The notes: generated by a model not told the origin, from the sequence alone. Shown: positions 33,403 to 43,139, counted from the stretch's first letter. The stretch is 45,146 bases of DNA from Bacillus subtilis subsp. subtilis (GCA_021733645.1 JAHREJ010000037.1:1-45146); one strand, 5' to 3'. Numbers and translations are program-made.

Positions 33403-34746
33403 TCAAGCACGGATATGGCGGATGCGCTCGCGCCACTGGCGCGCATTGGCGACGATGGCCGCGGTGTCCATGCCGACCAGTTCGCGCTGCACCAGCTTGG
33501 GCTGACCGGCAATCCAGACATCGCTGACCTGGTGGCGGCCGGTGGCGTACACCAGCTGCGACAGCACATGGTGCAGCGGCTGGGTTTCCAGCGCGGACAG
33601 ATCCACGCAGACCAGGTCGGCCTGCTTGCCCACTTCGATCGAACCGATGCGGTCGCCGAAACCCAGCGCGCGCGCGCCGCCCAGGGTGGCCGCACGCAGC
33701 GTGGTGGCCGCATCCAGCCCGGTGGCGTCGTTGGCCACGGCCTTGGCCAGGATCGCCGCGGTGCGGTTTTCGCTGAACATGTCCAGGTCGTTGTTGCTGG
33801 CGCAGCCATCGGTGCCGATGGCCAGGTTCACCCCGGCGCGCTGCAGCGCGCAGGCCGGGCAGAAGCCCGAGGCCAGCTTGAGGTTGGATTCCGGGCAATG
33901 CACCACGCTGACGCCACGCTCGGCGCACAGGTGGATTTCCGCGTCGGTCAGCTGGGTCATGTGCACCGCGATCAGGCGGTCGTTGACCAGGCCCAGCCGG
34001 TCCAGGCGCGCCAGCGGGCGCTGCCCGTGCAGCTTGATCGAATCGGTGATTTCCTGCGCGGTTTCATGCGTATGCAGGTGTACCTGCATGTCCAGCTGGT
34101 CGGACAGCATGCGCACGCGTTCGAAATTGGCATCGTTGACCGTGTACGGCGCGTGCGGGGCGAAGGAGGTGCCGATCAGCGGGTCGTTGCGCCACTGGTC
34201 GTGCAGCTCGCCGGCCTTGGCGAAGTATTCGTCATCGGTCTTGGCCCACGCGGTGGGGAAATCGATGATGACCGCGCCCACCAGCGCGCGGAAGCCGTGC
34301 TGCTTGTAGACCGCGGCCTGGACGTCGGAGAAGAAGTAGTTCTCATTGGCACAGGTGGTGCCGCCGCGCAGCATCTCGGCAATGGCCAGGGTGGTGCCGT
34401 CGGCCACGAATTCCGGGCCGATCACCGCCGCTTCCACCGGCCAGATGTGCTGCTGCAGCCACACCATCAGCGGCAGGTCGTCGGCCACGCCACGCAGCAG
34501 GGTCATCGGGTTGTGCGTGTGCGCGTTGACCAGGCCCGGCATCAGCGCCGCATCCGGGCGCGACACGACCTGCTTCGGGGCGAAACGTGCGCGCGCGTCG
34601 GCGCGCGGCAGGATCGCGATGATTTCGCTGCCGCGCACGGCCACGGCGTGGTCTTCCAGCACCACGGCATGCGGCTCGATCGGGACCACGTAACCGGCTT
34701 CGATCAACAGGTCACAGGATTCGGGAATGCGTGCGGGGTCGGTCAT
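33403..34746 (-). CDS. mtaD: Methylthioadenosine/S-adenosylhomocysteine deaminase
   Basis: This 447-aa amidohydrolase of the TRZ/ATZ group has metal ligands in NAHTHNPM near 75-82, HLHTHE near 220-225, a further His in AVHMTQL and Asp in IGTDG near 312. Proteins of this type next to ubiG deaminate methylthioadenosine or S-adenosylhomocysteine, by-products of SAM use. That fits the neighbouring SAM-dependent methyltransferase. The ATG at 34746 begins [15 protein letters not shown]. It is first in a row mtaD-ubiG-gph. Confidence 0.88.
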   Translation of the reverse strand: MTDPARIPESCDLLIEAGYVVPIEPHAVVLEDHAVAVRGSEIIAILPRADARARFAPKQVVSRPDAALMPGLVNAHTHNPMTLLRGVADDLPLMVWLQQHIWPVEAAVIGPEFVADGTTLAIAEMLRGGTTCANENYFFSDVQAAVYKQHGFRALVGAVIIDFPTAWAKTDDEYFAKAGELHDQWRNDPLIGTSFAPHAPYTVNDANFERVRMLSDQLDMQVHLHTHETAQEITDSIKLHGQRPLARLDRLGLVNDRLIAVHMTQLTDAEIHLCAERGVSVVHCPESNLKLASGFCPACALQRAGVNLAIGTDGCASNNDLDMFSENRTAAILAKAVANDATGLDAATTLRAATLGGARALGFGDRIGSIEVGKQADLVCVDLSALETQPLHHVLSQLVYATGRHQVSDVWIAGQPKLVQRELVGMDTAAIVANARQWRERIRHIRA

Positions 34747-34805
34747 GGGAGCTCACTGTGCTGGGCAGGCGACCCGAAGGCGTAGGCAACCGGGACGCTC
34801 TGGAG

Positions 34806-34968
34806 ATAGGGCCGAGCCATGCTCGGCGGCGCGTGGTGTCGGCATCATGAACGCCTGCAACCGGTGCCGGGCGGCGTCCGCAACGCCGACCCGCGGCCGG
34901 CGTTACGACGGGCCAGCCGAGCATGGCTCGGCGCTACGAAGGGATGGCCGAGCCTGGCTCGGCGCTAC
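34806..34968. repeat. Cluster of three SMAG-type REPs
   Basis: Copy one on the plus strand is 34806-34828 (ATAG head, GCCGAGC cat GCTCGGC). Copies two and three on the minus strand are 34914-34937 and 34946-34968 (both GTAGCGCCGAGCC...). The two minus copies are separated by 8 bases and nearly identical. They fill the gap between the efp stop and the mtaD start. Confidence 0.85.
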
Positions 34969-34991
34969 CCCGTTCGCCGGCCTTTGCCGGC

Positions 34992-35558
34992 TTACTTGAC
35001 GCGCGCGGAATATTCGCCCGAGCGGGTGTCGACCTTGATGATTTCATCCTGGTTGACGAACAGCGGCACGCGTACCACCGCGCCGGTTTCCAGGGTGGCC
35101 GGCTTGCCGCCACCGCCGGAGGTATCGCCACGCACACCCGGATCGGTTTCGGTGATCTTCAGCTCGACGAAATTCGGCGGCTGCACATAGATCGGCTCGC
35201 CATTCCACAGGGTGACGATGCAGGACTCTTCGCCCTTCAGCCACTTCTCCGCGCCGCCCATGCCGGACTTGACGGCCTGGACCTGCTCGAAGGATTCGGG
35301 GTCCATGAAGTGCCAATGCTCGCCGTCGCTGTACATGAAATCCATGTTGGTATCGACGACGTCGGCCTTTTCCACGTCATCGGTGGCCTTCATGGTCATT
35401 TCGACCACGCGGCCAGACTTGATGAAGCGGTACTTCATGCGGGTGAAGGCCTGGCCCTTGCCCGGCTTGACGTACTCGGTCTCGGTGATGACCGCCGGTT
35501 CATTGTTGATCAGGATCTTCATCCCGTTCTTGACATCGTTCATGCCCACAGTGGCCAT
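34992..35558 (-). CDS. efp: Elongation factor P
   Basis: This translation factor relieves ribosome stalling at polyproline. The 188-aa protein has the KOW-like N-terminal domain and two OB domains. Lys34 in VKPGKGQAF is the residue beta-lysylated by EpmA and EpmB in gammaproteobacteria, and epmB lies divergently next door. The ATG at 35558 gives [14 protein letters not shown] with CAGGAG upstream; longer frames upstream are not real. The 5' untranslated region contains a perfect GC hairpin (35582-35599). Confidence 0.97.
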   Translation of the reverse strand: MATVGMNDVKNGMKILINNEPAVITETEYVKPGKGQAFTRMKYRFIKSGRVVEMTMKATDDVEKADVVDTNMDFMYSDGEHWHFMDPESFEQVQAVKSGMGGAEKWLKGEESCIVTLWNGEPIYVQPPNFVELKITETDPGVRGDTSGGGGKPATLETGAVVRVPLFVNQDEIIKVDTRSGEYSARVK

Positions 35559-35618
35559 GCTGAAACTCCTGAATGGGCAAACGCCGCGCAGGCGCGGCGA
35601 GCCGGATAGAATGGAAAA

Positions 35619-35636
35619 CCCACCGGCACCGGTGGG
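35619..35636. promoter_or_regulatory. Palindrome in the efp-epmB divergent gap
   Basis: CCCACCGG ca CCGGTGGG has 8-bp perfect arms. It lies 61 bases from efp and 23 from epmB, in the shared promoter region. It could be an operator or an RNA hairpin; no regulator is recognised. Confidence 0.45.
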
Positions 35637-35658
35637 GTGACTCGTTTTTCTGACCGAC

Positions 35659-36687
35659 ATGATAACCGCAGGCCCCCATTCCATGCAGCTTTCCGCCACG
35701 CCCCTGCCCACCCCCGTGCGCTGGCAACAGCTGTGGCGCCAGGCGGTCCGCGACCCGCGGGTGCTGCTGGAACAGCTGGGCCTGGACCCGGAGGCCCTGC
35801 CCCTGTCGGCCAAGGCCGCCAGCCAGTTCGCGCTGCGCGTGCCGCAGGGCTTCATTGCCCGCATGCGGCCCGGCGACCGCGACGATCCGCTGCTGCGCCA
35901 GGTGCTGCCGATCAGCGATGAGATGCAGGTGGTACCGGGCTTCAGCCTGGACGCCGTGGGCGACGGGCTGGCCAAAAAGGCCACCGGGGTCATCCAGAAA
36001 TACCGCGGCCGCGCCCTGCTGGTGACCACCGGCAGCTGCGCGATCAACTGCCGCTACTGCTTCCGCCGCCATTTCGACTACGGCAGCGAAAACGCCGCCC
36101 GTGACGGCTGGCGCGAGGCGGTCGAGGCGATCGCCCGGGACCCGGACATCGACGAGGTGATCCTGTCCGGCGGCGACCCGCTGTCGCTGGCCACCCACAA
36201 GCTGGTCGAACTCAGTGATGCCCTGCGCCAGATCCCGCACCTGCGCCGCCTGCGTATCCACAGCCGGCTGCCGGTGGTGCTGCCCGAGCGCGTGGACGAC
36301 GAACTGGTGCAGTGGATGGCCGGCCTGCCCTGGCCGGTGGCCTTTGTGATCCATGCCAACCACGCCAACGAATTCGACGCCTCGGTGGATGCCGCGATGG
36401 CGCGCCTGCGCGCTGCCGGTGCGACCCTGCTCAACCAGGCCGTGCTGCTGCGCGGGGTCAACGACTCGCTGCAGGCGCTGCAGGACCTGAGCGAGCGCAG
36501 CTTCGCCGCCGGCGTGCTGCCGTATTACCTGTACCAGGTGGACCGGGTGGAGGGCGTGGCCCATTTCGAGGTGAGCGACGACACCGCCAAGGACCTGCAC
36601 GCGCAGCTGACCGCGCGGTTGTCCGGCTACCTGGTGCCCAAGCTGGTGCGGGAGATTTCCGGGGACCGCAGCAAGCGCCCGGTGTAA
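35659..36687 (+). CDS. epmB: EF-P beta-lysine 2,3-aminomutase EpmB
   Basis: This radical SAM enzyme converts (S)-alpha-lysine to (R)-beta-lysine for EF-P modification. The 342-aa protein has CAINCRYC (C127, C131, C134), the 4Fe-4S and SAM-binding motif. It also has the KamA-family segments [12 protein letters not shown] and [18 protein letters not shown]. An ATG at 35683 is an alternative start. It is divergent from efp, 100 bases apart, a functional pairing. The 3' end lies only 9 bases from the end of the converging GGDEF-EAL gene. Confidence 0.95.
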   Translation: MITAGPHSMQLSATPLPTPVRWQQLWRQAVRDPRVLLEQLGLDPEALPLSAKAASQFALRVPQGFIARMRPGDRDDPLLRQVLPISDEMQVVPGFSLDAVGDGLAKKATGVIQKYRGRALLVTTGSCAINCRYCFRRHFDYGSENAARDGWREAVEAIARDPDIDEVILSGGDPLSLATHKLVELSDALRQIPHLRRLRIHSRLPVVLPERVDDELVQWMAGLPWPVAFVIHANHANEFDASVDAAMARLRAAGATLLNQAVLLRGVNDSLQALQDLSERSFAAGVLPYYLYQVDRVEGVAHFEVSDDTAKDLHAQLTARLSGYLVPKLVREISGDRSKRPV

Positions 36688-36696
36688 GCCGCGCGC

Positions 36697-38823
36697 TTAG
36701 ACGCCCGATTCGATGAGCTGCACCACCTCGGTGGCACTGACCGGGTGGCTCAACCAGTAGCCCTGGCCCAGGTCGCAGCCACGCTGGCAGAGCAGGTCGA
36801 ACTGCACTTCCTGCTCGATGCCCTCGGCCACCACGGTGATCCCCAGCGCATGGGCCATGGCGATGATCGCCGTGGTCAGGGCCAGGTCGTCCGGGTCGCG
36901 CTGCATGTCGGCCACGAAACTCTTGTCGATCTTGACCCCGTCCACCGGCACCTGGCGCAGGTGGCTCAGACCCGAGAAACCGGTCCCGAAATCGTCCAGC
37001 CACACCTTCACGCCCGTCCGATGCAGTTTGTCCAGCAGCGCGGCGGCCAGCATCTCATCGCCGATCACGGCCGTTTCGGTCAATTCCAGGTGCAGCCGCG
37101 ACGCCGGCAGCCCGGTGTCGCGCAGGCAGTCGGCCACCAGATTGGGCAGTTCGCCACCGCGCAGCTGGCGCGGCGACACGTTGACCGACACGAACAGGCC
37201 ATCGCTGTCCACGCCGTGCGGCCACTGCACCGCTTCCATGCACGCAGCGCGCAGCACCTTGGGACCAATCACTTCGATCAGGCCGCTCTGCTCGGCCACT
37301 TCGATGAACACCGACGGCGGGATCGTGCCGAGCGTGGGGTGCTGCCAGCGCAGCAGCACTTCCACCCCGACCATGCGCCGGTCGCGGGTGCGGAAGATCG
37401 GCTGGTACACCAGCCGCAGCTCGCCGCGTTCCCAGGCCCCGCGCAGCTCCTGCTCCATGTGCACGCGCCGCTCCACGGCGTGGTCCATGGCCCGGCTGTA
37501 GTAGCGGTAGCAGTTCTTGCCGGCCATCTTGGCCTGGTACATCGCGATGTCGCCGTTCTTCAGCAGCGTGGTCGCATCGGCGGCGTCATCGGGGAACAGG
37601 GTGACGCCGATCGAGGTGCCCAGGAACAGCTCCCGGCCCTGCACGAACAGCGGCTTGCCCAGTTCCCGCACCAGGATTTCGGCCAGCTGGCGAGCGCTGG
37701 CAGCCACATCACCGTCGCCGAGCAGGATCACGAACTCATCGCCCCCGAACCGGGCCAGCAGCGCCTCGTCGCCGCCGGCCTGCGCCACCGCGGTGCTGAT
37801 GCGCTGGGCAAACTGCAGCAGCGCCTCGTCGCCGGCTTCGTGGCCCAGGGTGTCGTTGACCCGCTTGAAATCGTCCATGTCGGCAAACAGCAGCGCCAAC
37901 CGGTGGCTGGAAGCGCGCGCGGCCATCAGCCGGTGGTCCAGCGCTTCGCGGAAGGCCAGGCGGTTGGTCAGCCCGGTGAGCGCATCGGTGTAGGCCATGT
38001 GCCGCACTTCGCGATCATGCCGGGCGATCGATTCGCTCATGCGGCCAAACGCACGCACCAGCTCCCCCACCTCATCCTGGCGCCGGCTTTCATGCAGCTT
38101 CACCTGATAATCGCCAGCCTCGATCTGCCGTGCGGCCCCGGCCAGCCAGCGGATCGGGGCCACCAGGGTGCGCTGCACGTAGATGATCATGCCCACGCCA
38201 ATGCCCACCAGCAGCCCCAGCATCAGCAGCAGCCAGCCCAGGTGGCGCTTGCCCACCTGCTGCAGGCGCTCGCCCAAGGTCTGGTTGGCGCGCTGCTCCA
38301 TGCCCTGCACGTCGTCCAGCGCCATGCCGACGCGAACCCCGCCGATGCGCTGGTTGCCGACCATGATCGGCATGGCGTTGTCGAGCACCTTGGGCGACTG
38401 CTGCACCACCAGTGCGCGCGCGGCAACGGCGCCGGAAGCCAACGGATCGCTCATCGGCCGGCCGAAATCGATCACCTCGGTGGACCCGTCGTGGATCAGA
38501 TTGCCGTCTTCATCGAAGACCAGCACATAGCGCACCACCTGCTGGCGCGAGGTATTGCGCACCAGCGCCCCCACCTGCTCCAGGTCGTTGTAGTAAAGCG
38601 GGTTGGCCAGCGCGTCGGACAGTTCGCGCGCCAACGCTTCGCCGCGGCTGCGTACGCTGCGGTCGAACAGGTCATGGATGACGTTGCCGCTGAGATGCTT
38701 GACCTCATCCTGCATGGTCGCCTGGCGCCCGAGCACGACCGCCACGATGGCAATCACCACCAGCATCGCGCCGCTCATGGCCAGCACGAAACGTGCCTGC
38801 ATTCCGGAACCCAACAGCCTCAT
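36697..38823 (-). CDS. Membrane GGDEF-EAL c-di-GMP signalling protein
   Basis: This 708-aa inner-membrane protein has TM1 at about 9-32, a periplasmic domain to about 193, TM2 at about 195-217 and a HAMP segment. GGDEF (about 283-445) and EAL (about 458-708) domains follow. The GGDEF site RFGGDEF is intact, so cyclase activity is possible; no RxxD inhibitory site precedes it. The EAL motif reads EVL, a variant found in active phosphodiesterases. NVSPRQL, the LTE of ELTET, DDFGTGFS, KIDKSFV and VAEGIE are all present. Both activities are therefore possible. The start overlaps the stop of the upstream binding-protein gene by ATGA, so the periplasmic protein probably controls this enzyme. Confidence 0.93.
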   Translation of the reverse strand: MRLLGSGMQARFVLAMSGAMLVVIAIVAVVLGRQATMQDEVKHLSGNVIHDLFDRSVRSRGEALARELSDALANPLYYNDLEQVGALVRNTSRQQVVRYVLVFDEDGNLIHDGSTEVIDFGRPMSDPLASGAVAARALVVQQSPKVLDNAMPIMVGNQRIGGVRVGMALDDVQGMEQRANQTLGERLQQVGKRHLGWLLLMLGLLVGIGVGMIIYVQRTLVAPIRWLAGAARQIEAGDYQVKLHESRRQDEVGELVRAFGRMSESIARHDREVRHMAYTDALTGLTNRLAFREALDHRLMAARASSHRLALLFADMDDFKRVNDTLGHEAGDEALLQFAQRISTAVAQAGGDEALLARFGGDEFVILLGDGDVAASARQLAEILVRELGKPLFVQGRELFLGTSIGVTLFPDDAADATTLLKNGDIAMYQAKMAGKNCYRYYSRAMDHAVERRVHMEQELRGAWERGELRLVYQPIFRTRDRRMVGVEVLLRWQHPTLGTIPPSVFIEVAEQSGLIEVIGPKVLRAACMEAVQWPHGVDSDGLFVSVNVSPRQLRGGELPNLVADCLRDTGLPASRLHLELTETAVIGDEMLAAALLDKLHRTGVKVWLDDFGTGFSGLSHLRQVPVDGVKIDKSFVADMQRDPDDLALTTAIIAMAHALGITVVAEGIEQEVQFDLLCQRGCDLGQGYWLSHPVSATEVVQLIESGV

Positions 38824-39743
38824 TCCACTTCCATCCGCACGCGAGCCAGCCCTTGTTTCAGTTCATCCAACCGGTGCTGCATCTGCGCATCCACCCGATG
38901 GAACCCGGACGTACCAAAGAATTTCTGCAGCGCGTCCTGCGCCTTCGGATCCGATGCGGCTTCCAGCAGCACCTGTTGCAGGCGATCACGCACCCGGGCA
39001 TCCAGGCCGGCACGGACCATTTCCACCGCACGCGGATACGGCTCGGTACGGTGGATCACGCGGAAATCGCGCAGGAAAGTGGCGGGAATCCGATGCCCAT
39101 CGGCCCAATCCACGCTGCTCACCGCGCCGGCATCCACCACACCCTTGTGTACCAGCGTGGCGATGTTGCCTTCCGAGCGCGCAAACACATAGCCCACCGT
39201 GTCCGGGGCAGCCGCGTCGCGGGCCGACAACAGGATCTCCGGGGTGAGGCCCTGCTGCAACAGGGTCATCACCGGCACCAGGTACGCGCTGGTGGAGGCC
39301 ACGTTCTGCAAGGCCAGGGTGTGGCCCTTCAGGTCGGCCAAGGTGACGATGGGGCTGTCGCGGCGCACGAAGAACACGGTGTGGTAATCGCGCACGCCGC
39401 TGCGCTCGGTCAGCAGCAGCGGCTGGGCGCCACTGCGCATGCCCAACGCCACGGCGGTGCCGGAGGTTTCAGTCACCCAGTCCACGCGCCCGCGGCGCAG
39501 GTAGCTGGCCATCTGCTGGGCGTCGGGCGCCATCAGGATGCGCCCCTCGGTAATGCCGACATCACGCATGCGCGGAACCACGTAATCCAGCAGCGGTTGC
39601 AGTTGCGCATAGTGTGACTTGGGGTTGTCGCTGATCCGGCCAAGCACCAGCACGTTGTCAGGTGCCGCTGACGCAGGTCCGGCCATCAGCATGACGGCCA
39701 GACACAGCAAACCTCCCTGCAACAGCCATCGCAGACCCGGCAC
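38820..39743 (-). CDS. PhnD-like periplasmic substrate-binding protein
   Basis: This 307-aa periplasmic protein belongs to the PhnD/phosphate-phosphonate-binding family. Residues 1-26 are a signal peptide (ASA). The mature part has VDWVTETSGTAVALGM, HTVFFVRRDSPIVTLADLKGHTLALQNVASTSAYLVPVM split over the two lobes, and VDAGAVSSVDW. The start is taken as GTG at 39743, 8 bases after GGGGAG; no ATG fits a signal peptide. No ABC permease or ATPase is nearby. Instead the gene overlaps a GGDEF-EAL gene by four bases, so a sensing role is more likely than transport. Confidence 0.85.
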   Translation of the reverse strand: MPGLRWLLQGGLLCLAVMLMAGPASAAPDNVLVLGRISDNPKSHYAQLQPLLDYVVPRMRDVGITEGRILMAPDAQQMASYLRRGRVDWVTETSGTAVALGMRSGAQPLLLTERSGVRDYHTVFFVRRDSPIVTLADLKGHTLALQNVASTSAYLVPVMTLLQQGLTPEILLSARDAAAPDTVGYVFARSEGNIATLVHKGVVDAGAVSSVDWADGHRIPATFLRDFRVIHRTEPYPRAVEMVRAGLDARVRDRLQQVLLEAASDPKAQDALQKFFGTSGFHRVDAQMQHRLDELKQGLARVRMEVE

Positions 39744-39804
39744 TCCCACTACTCCCCCCAAGGAATCGAGACAGCCTACCCGAAAAAATGAGGACTGCGT
39801 CAGC

Positions 39805-40572
39805 TCATTCCGGCTTGGTACCCGCCAACCGCGCCATCCGCTGTGCATCGGACAGGATGCCGCGCAGCAGACGCACTTCCTGCTCGCTCAATTCAGTGCG
39901 CAGGAACAGCCGGCGCAGCTTGCGCATCGCCGACTCCGGGGCACGGCCCTTGTGGAAGTCGATGTCATCCAGGGCCTGGCCGAGCTGGGTGAACATGCCT
40001 TCGACCTGGGCATGGCTGGCCGGCTGCTCACGGAACTCCGGGTCGGCCGGCGCGGCGCCGTCGACGCCGCCGAGCACGGCCATGCGCGTTTCATAGGCCA
40101 GCACCTGCACGGCGGCCGCCAGGTTCAACGAACTGAAGTCCGGGTTGGACGGGATGTGCACGGCCAGGTGGCACAACTGCAGCTCCTCGTTGGTCAGGCC
40201 GGTGCGCTCGCGGCCAAACACGAACGCGACCTCGGCCGGTTCGCCGGCCTTGGCCAGGGCGCGCTGGGCGGCCACCGTCGGCAGCAGCTCTTCCAGCTGG
40301 ACCCGGCGGGCACGGGCGGTGCAGCCCAGCACCAGGGTGCAATCGGCGACGGCCTCGGCCAGGGTGGCCACCACCGGCGCATCGCCCAGCACGTCCTCGG
40401 CACCGGCCGAGCGCCTGAACGCCTCGTCATCCAGCGGCTTTTCCGGTGCCACCAGCACCAGCCGGGACAGGCCCATCGTCTTCATGGCACGCGCCGCAGC
40501 GCCCATGTTGCCGGGGTGCTGGGTGCCGACCAGGACGAATCGGATACGGGTAGGAGCGGTTTCAACGGACAT
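39805..40572 (-). CDS. trmJ: tRNA (cytidine/uridine-2'-O-)-methyltransferase TrmJ
   Basis: This SPOUT-class enzyme methylates the 2'-O of position 32 in tRNA. The 255-aa protein has [20 protein letters not shown] near 14-33, [15 protein letters not shown] near 120 and the knot segment [22 protein letters not shown]. The ATG at 40572 gives [18 protein letters not shown]; the longer frame is rejected because it crosses the suhB promoter. It is divergent from suhB, as in E. coli. Confidence 0.95.
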   Translation of the reverse strand: MSVETAPTRIRFVLVGTQHPGNMGAAARAMKTMGLSRLVLVAPEKPLDDEAFRRSAGAEDVLGDAPVVATLAEAVADCTLVLGCTARARRVQLEELLPTVAAQRALAKAGEPAEVAFVFGRERTGLTNEELQLCHLAVHIPSNPDFSSLNLAAAVQVLAYETRMAVLGGVDGAAPADPEFREQPASHAQVEGMFTQLGQALDDIDFHKGRAPESAMRKLRRLFLRTELSEQEVRLLRGILSDAQRMARLAGTKPE

Positions 40573-40605
40573 GAACAGGCCAAACGCGAGCAGGACAGCC
40601 ACAGA

Positions 40606-40614
40606 TGGTAAACT
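40606..40614 (+). promoter_or_regulatory. Extended -10 promoter of suhB
   Basis: TGGTAAACT matches TGn plus a -10 hexamer (TAAACT, 40609-40614). No good -35 is seen, which is usual for extended -10 promoters. It lies about 80 bases before the suhB ATG. Confidence 0.45.
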
Positions 40615-40693
40615 GTGCGGCCGGCCTCTGCGCCGGGACCGCTCTTTTCCCCCGCCAGTACCCCCTACTCTGCCTTTCCGGGAGCTTTTCGCC

Positions 40694-41521
40694 ATGCAGA
40701 AACCCGCCGTCACCGTCATGGTCAAGGCCGCCCGCCTCGCCGGCAACGTTTTGTTGCGCAACATCAACAAGCTGGAGGCGTTGAACGTCGTTCAGAAGGG
40801 GCGCATGGACTATGCCAGTGAAGTCGACGCGGATGCGGAAAAGGTCATCATCAAGGAACTCAAGCGCGCCTACCCCGAGTACGGGATCATGGCCGAGGAA
40901 GGCGGCGTACAGGGCGTGAACCGTTACATGTGGGTCATCGACCCGCTGGACGGCACCAGCAACTACCTGCGCGGCTTCCCGCATTACTGTGTGTCCATCG
41001 CGCTGGTCGAGAACGGCGAGCCGATCGATGCGGTGATCTTCGACCCGCTCCGCAATGAACTGTTCACCGCCAGCCGTGGCGCTGGCGCGGTCCTCAACGA
41101 CCGCCGCATCCGCGTGGCCGACCGCAAGGACATGGCCGGTGCGATGATCCACACCGGTTTCGCCCCGCGCGAGCGTGCCCGCGCCAGTGCCCAGCTGAAG
41201 GCGGTAGATGCGCTGCTGGTGCATGCCGAAGACGTGCGCCGCACCGGGTCGGCGGCACTGGACCTGGCCTACGTGGCCTGCGGCCGTGCCGATGCCTACT
41301 TCGAGGCCGGCGTGAAGGCCTGGGACATCGCCGCCGGCGTGCTGCTGGTACGTGAAGCCGGTGGCCGGGTCTGCGACTACAAGGGTGCCACTCCGGCCCG
41401 CATGGACAGCCGCGGCCCGGAAACCCAGCAGATCGTGGCGGGCAACGTGAAAAACACCGACGTGCTGCAGAAGGTGCTGGTCAACACCGGCTACGCGGCC
41501 GAGTTCGACGCCAAGTTCTGA
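40694..41521 (+). CDS. suhB: Inositol-1-monophosphatase family protein SuhB
   Basis: This 275-aa Mg-dependent phosphatase-fold protein has metal sites EEGG near 67-70, [17 protein letters not shown] near 79-95 and [16 protein letters not shown] near 213. In E. coli SuhB is also a component of rRNA antitermination complexes. The ATG at 40694 gives [18 protein letters not shown]. It is divergent from trmJ. A strong hairpin follows at 41548, then the second pair of composite repeats. Confidence 0.95.
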   Translation: MQKPAVTVMVKAARLAGNVLLRNINKLEALNVVQKGRMDYASEVDADAEKVIIKELKRAYPEYGIMAEEGGVQGVNRYMWVIDPLDGTSNYLRGFPHYCVSIALVENGEPIDAVIFDPLRNELFTASRGAGAVLNDRRIRVADRKDMAGAMIHTGFAPRERARASAQLKAVDALLVHAEDVRRTGSAALDLAYVACGRADAYFEAGVKAWDIAAGVLLVREAGGRVCDYKGATPARMDSRGPETQQIVAGNVKNTDVLQKVLVNTGYAAEFDAKF

Positions 41522-41547
41522 TCCACTCGGCACCTTGCCCCCCCTCC

Positions 41548-41579
41548 GACAACGGCGCCCTTGGGCGCCGTTGTCGTTT
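41548..41579 (+). terminator. Terminator hairpin after suhB
   Basis: CGACAACGGCGCC cttg GGCGCCGTTGTCG is a perfect 13-bp stem followed by only three T. Strong structure, weak T run. Confidence 0.7.
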
Positions 41580-41590
41580 GCGCGGTACGT

Positions 41591-41790
41591 GTAGAGCCGG
41601 GCTCTGCCCGGCGGCCCTTGAGGCAAATGCAACGTCAAAGGCTAACGCCACGGCCAAAGCGCCACGCCCATCGCCTGTTGTGGGCTGGCTGGTACGAGTG
41701 GGGGTGCGGGACACGCTGCAAGTACGTCCCTGTAAGCTCCGTCGCCGCATCCATGCGGCTCAGGGTCCCGCACCCCCAACCGTACCAGCC
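41591..41790 (+). repeat. Composite palindromic element, locus 2 copy 1
   Basis: It begins with the SMAG-type REP GTAGAGCCGGGCTCTGCCCGG (41591-41614). Degenerate 6-base repeats follow (41620-41656: GGCAAA TGCAAC GTCAAA and so on). Then come inverted arms 41687-41712 and 41765-41790 (24 of 26 paired). Between the arms lies the core ACACGCTGCAAGTACGTCC and a 7-bp hairpin (41744-41759, GCCGCAT cc ATGCGGC). Order and core agree with the copies at 10612-10877 and 11092-11264; arm sequences differ. No gene is supported in 41522-42179. Confidence 0.8.
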
Positions 41791-41930
41791 CCTGACAGCG
41801 GGTCGGTTGTCTGGGCCAAGGCCAAGGCCAACCTTTGAGCCACGCCCGAGCGGAGTGTTCTATGGCCTCCGACATATTGGCCGAAGCGCCGGCCAGTTCT
41901 CTGCTCCGGCCACCGACCCTCTTTCGAGCG

Positions 41931-42110
41931 CGGGACGGTGTGGGTTCGCGGGACTCTGAGCGCCGTGGATGGCGCGACGGAGCCTACAGGGACGTACTTG
42001 CGGCGTGTCCGGCGAACCCACACCGTCCTGCCCAGTCCGAACATGCAGGGCAAATGGGGCCTTTGATATTGCTCTTGCCTCAGGGGCAGCCGGGCAGAGC
42101 CCGGCTCTAC
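41931..42110 (-). repeat. Composite palindromic element, locus 2 copy 2 (inverted)
   Basis: Inverted arms 41931-41954 and 42007-42030 pair at 22 of 24 positions. The minus-strand core ACGCCGCAAGTACGTCCC matches copy 1 almost exactly and contains the hairpin 41960-41975. After the arms come 6-base repeats (GGCAAG AGCAAT ATCAAA on the minus strand) and the SMAG-type REP 42087-42110 (GTAGAGCCGGGCTCTGCCCGG on the minus strand). It is the mirror image of copy 1. Confidence 0.8.
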
Positions 42111-42127
42111 CAGGGAACCCCGCAGAC

Positions 42128-42156
42128 ACAAAAACGCCCGGCCGAAGCCGGGCGTT
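42128..42156 (-). terminator. Rho-independent terminator of htpX
   Basis: On the minus strand CGCCCGGC ttcg GCCGGGCG is followed by TTTTTG. It lies 24 bases after the htpX stop. Confidence 0.9.
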
Positions 42157-42179
42157 CTGCGGACTCAGCGCAGCCTGGA

Positions 42180-43046
42180 TCAGGCGGCGGTGCTGGCCTT
42201 CAGGGCGGCGATGCGCTCTTCCAGCGGCGGGTGGCTCATGAACAGCTTGCGGGCCGTCGAACCGGCGATACCGAACGCGGCGATCTGGGTCGGCAGCGTG
42301 CTCTGGCCGTGGTTGAGCTTCAGGCGCTCCAGCGCCGCGATCATCTTCTGGCGGCCTGCCAGGTGCGCGCCGCCGGCGTCGGCACGGAACTCGCGGTGGC
42401 GCGAGAACCACATCGAAATCATCGTGGCGAACACGCCGAACACCATCTCCAACACGAACACGATGATGTAGTACGCAAAACCGCGGCCGCCACCTTCGCG
42501 GTTGCCCGACAGCGCGCTGTCGATGAAACCGCCCACGATGCGCGCCAGCACGATCACGAACGTATTCAACACGCCCTGCAGCAGCGCCATGGTGATCATG
42601 TCACCGTTGGCCACGTGCGCGATTTCATGGCCCAGCACCGCTTCGGCCTCGTCCTCGCTCATGTTGTGCAGCAGGCCGGTGGATACCGCCACCAGCGCCT
42701 TGTTGCGGTTGGCACCGGTCGCGAACGCGTTGATCTCCGGGCCGTCGTAGACCGCCACTTCCGGCATGCCGATACCGGCCTCACGGGCCTGGCGCTCGAC
42801 CGTGGCCAGCAGCCAGCGCTCGGTCGGATTGCGCGGCTCGGTAATCACTACCGCACCCGTGGAACGCTTGGCCATCCACTTGGACAGCAGCAACGAAATG
42901 AAGGAACCACCGAAACCGAAGATGGCCGCCATTACCAGCAGGCCGCCCATCCGGTTGGGATTGACGCCCAACACCGACATCACGATGCCCGCCAGGACCA
43001 GCACGGCAAGGTTGGTCAGAAGGAAGAGAGCAATGCGACTGAACAT
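42180..43046 (-). CDS. htpX: Membrane zinc protease HtpX
   Basis: This M48 inner-membrane protease takes part in quality control of membrane proteins, usually with FtsH. The 288-aa protein has two N-terminal spans (about 4-24 and 35-54), HEIAH at 140-144, two further hydrophobic segments and the third zinc-ligand region FRADAGGA. The start at 43046 ([20 protein letters not shown]) aligns with E. coli HtpX; a TTG start 36 bases upstream is less likely. In S. maltophilia htpX is a stress-response gene. Confidence 0.96.
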   Translation of the reverse strand: MFSRIALFLLTNLAVLVLAGIVMSVLGVNPNRMGGLLVMAAIFGFGGSFISLLLSKWMAKRSTGAVVITEPRNPTERWLLATVERQAREAGIGMPEVAVYDGPEINAFATGANRNKALVAVSTGLLHNMSEDEAEAVLGHEIAHVANGDMITMALLQGVLNTFVIVLARIVGGFIDSALSGNREGGGRGFAYYIIVFVLEMVFGVFATMISMWFSRHREFRADAGGAHLAGRQKMIAALERLKLNHGQSTLPTQIAAFGIAGSTARKLFMSHPPLEERIAALKASTAA

Positions 43047-43083
43047 GGGGAAATAACGCTCATTGGAGGTTGATGACTGCAAA

Positions 43084-43111
43084 TCTGCGGTGACTTCAGC
43101 TTGAATTCAAG
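43084..43111 (-). promoter_or_regulatory. Weak candidate heat-shock promoter of htpX
   Basis: On the minus strand CTTGAA (43106-43111) matches the sigma32 -35 box and forms half of the palindrome CTTGAATTCAAG (43100-43111). About 13 bases on is CACCGCAGATTT, a poor match to the CCCCATnT -10. Low confidence. Confidence 0.28.
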
Positions 43112-43139
43112 TCGCAAACTGACCGACGATTCATAGTTC

